NCBI GenBank assembly: GCA_008828725.1
Contig: MEHQ01003846.1
Span: 285,828 to 349,827, forward strand
Direction: 5' to 3'
DNA from: Saccharina japonica
Lineage: Eukaryota; Sar; Phaeophyceae; Laminariales; Laminariaceae
Length of the DNA stretch: 64,000 bases
Part shown: piece after piece, positions 63,605 to 64,000 of the stretch
Layout of the letters: each line of letters begins with the position of its first letter
Position numbering within the stretch: position 1 is the stretch's first letter
The notes under the pieces: generated by a model
Told to the model about the DNA's origin: nothing
Databases searched by the model: none
The model's input: the letters and a program-made list of their open reading frames with translations, nothing else
Made by a program: the position numbers and the translations under genes

Positions 63605-64000
63605 CAGTGGGTGACGTAATGGTCGATGTAACGGTTGAAGCAATGGTTGATGTAACGGTTGAAGCAATGGTTGATATAACGGTTGACGCGATGGTTGATG
63701 TGGCGGTTGACGCGATGGTCGATGTAACGTGTAACGGCTGACGCAATGGTTGATGTGACGGTTGATATAACGGTTTCCGCAATGGTTGATGTAACGGTTG
63801 AAGCAATGGTTGATATAACGGTTTCCGCAATTGTTAATATAACGGTTGACGCGATGGTTGATGTGGCGGTTGACGCGATGGTCGATGTAACGGCTGATGC
63901 AATGGTTGATGTAACAGTTGACGCAATGGTTGATGTAACGGTTGAATCGATGGTTAAAGTGATGGTTCATGTAACGCATGAAGCAATGGTTTATGTAACG
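63605..64000 (+). repeat. GTTGATGTAACG 12-base minisatellite
   Basis: About 30 drifting units such as GGTTGATGTAACGGTTGACG and CAATGGTTGATATAACGG run to the window edge. The minus-strand frame of 149 codons (Asn/His/Ile-rich) follows from the period and is not a gene. Confidence 0.9.

Noticed and set aside
63530-63979. A 149-codon His/Asn-rich protein on the minus strand
   Set aside because: Product of the 12-base GTTGATGTAACG array.
1-64000. LTR retrotransposons, integrated virus copies or a defence or biosynthetic gene cluster
   Set aside because: No reverse transcriptase, integrase, capsid, polymerase or clustered enzyme genes were recognised on either strand; all mobile DNA seen is short and non-autonomous.

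Overview
The window looks like nuclear DNA of a photosynthetic stramenopile, most likely a brown alga or close relative. This is an inference from three things: the gene style (GC-rich, mostly phase-0 exons with GTRAGT donors in AT-richer introns), TTAGGG-type interstitial repeats, and an extreme load of small non-autonomous transposons. I see no bacterial, organellar or viral gene order, no rRNA, no intact tRNA gene and no CRISPR array.

Two host genes are supported by exon-by-exon reading with matching splice phases, and they are divergently transcribed from a shared 242-base spacer (21600-21841). On the minus strand a protein kinase gene starts at 21599 with an N-myristoylation motif (MGNPVSK). 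It runs left through six recognisable exons (21504-21599, 21008-21054, 14335-14389, 9618-9729, 4402-4441, 2948-3032), reaches the glycine loop and the ATP-binding lysine, and leaves the window. On the plus strand a pentatricopeptide-repeat (PPR) protein gene starts at 21842 with an Arg-rich, mitochondrial-type presequence. It continues through ten exons from 38294 to the right end, giving about 581 residues in this model. The 35-residue spacing of PPR motifs is kept exactly across the 13-kb second intron, which argues that no exon is missing there. The first two PPR introns are about 16.2 and 13.2 kb.

Nearly all the rest is intron filled with repeats. Families recognised: a TTAA-flanked piggyBac-type MITE (here MITE-A), including a seven-unit head-to-tail array; an inverted-repeat MITE with GGGGGACCATAGTAAATAGG ends (MITE-B); a GGTCCCTCTATAGTGCCGG-ended MITE (MITE-C); a hAT-type MITE with an 8-bp target duplication; a short palindromic MITE (MITE-P); a MITE with GCGTGCTACGATAGAGGTG ends (MITE-T); a tRNA-derived SINE; and a GATC-rich element that carries its own expanding minisatellite. 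Added to these are several minisatellites, microsatellites and a 179-bp satellite array. All family names are local labels.

Layout: 1-21.6 kb kinase gene and its introns; 21.6-21.84 kb bidirectional promoter; 21.84-22.1 kb first PPR exon; 22.1-38.3 kb intron 1, including a short assembly gap; 38.3-38.5 kb exon 2; 38.5-51.6 kb intron 2; 51.6-63.1 kb clustered PPR exons 3-11; 63.1-64 kb repeat-rich 3' flank. No multi-gene novel system was found. The most unusual signals are a splice acceptor amplified in tandem, a composite transposon-in-transposon unit present three times, and a predicted last exon that lies inside a transposon.
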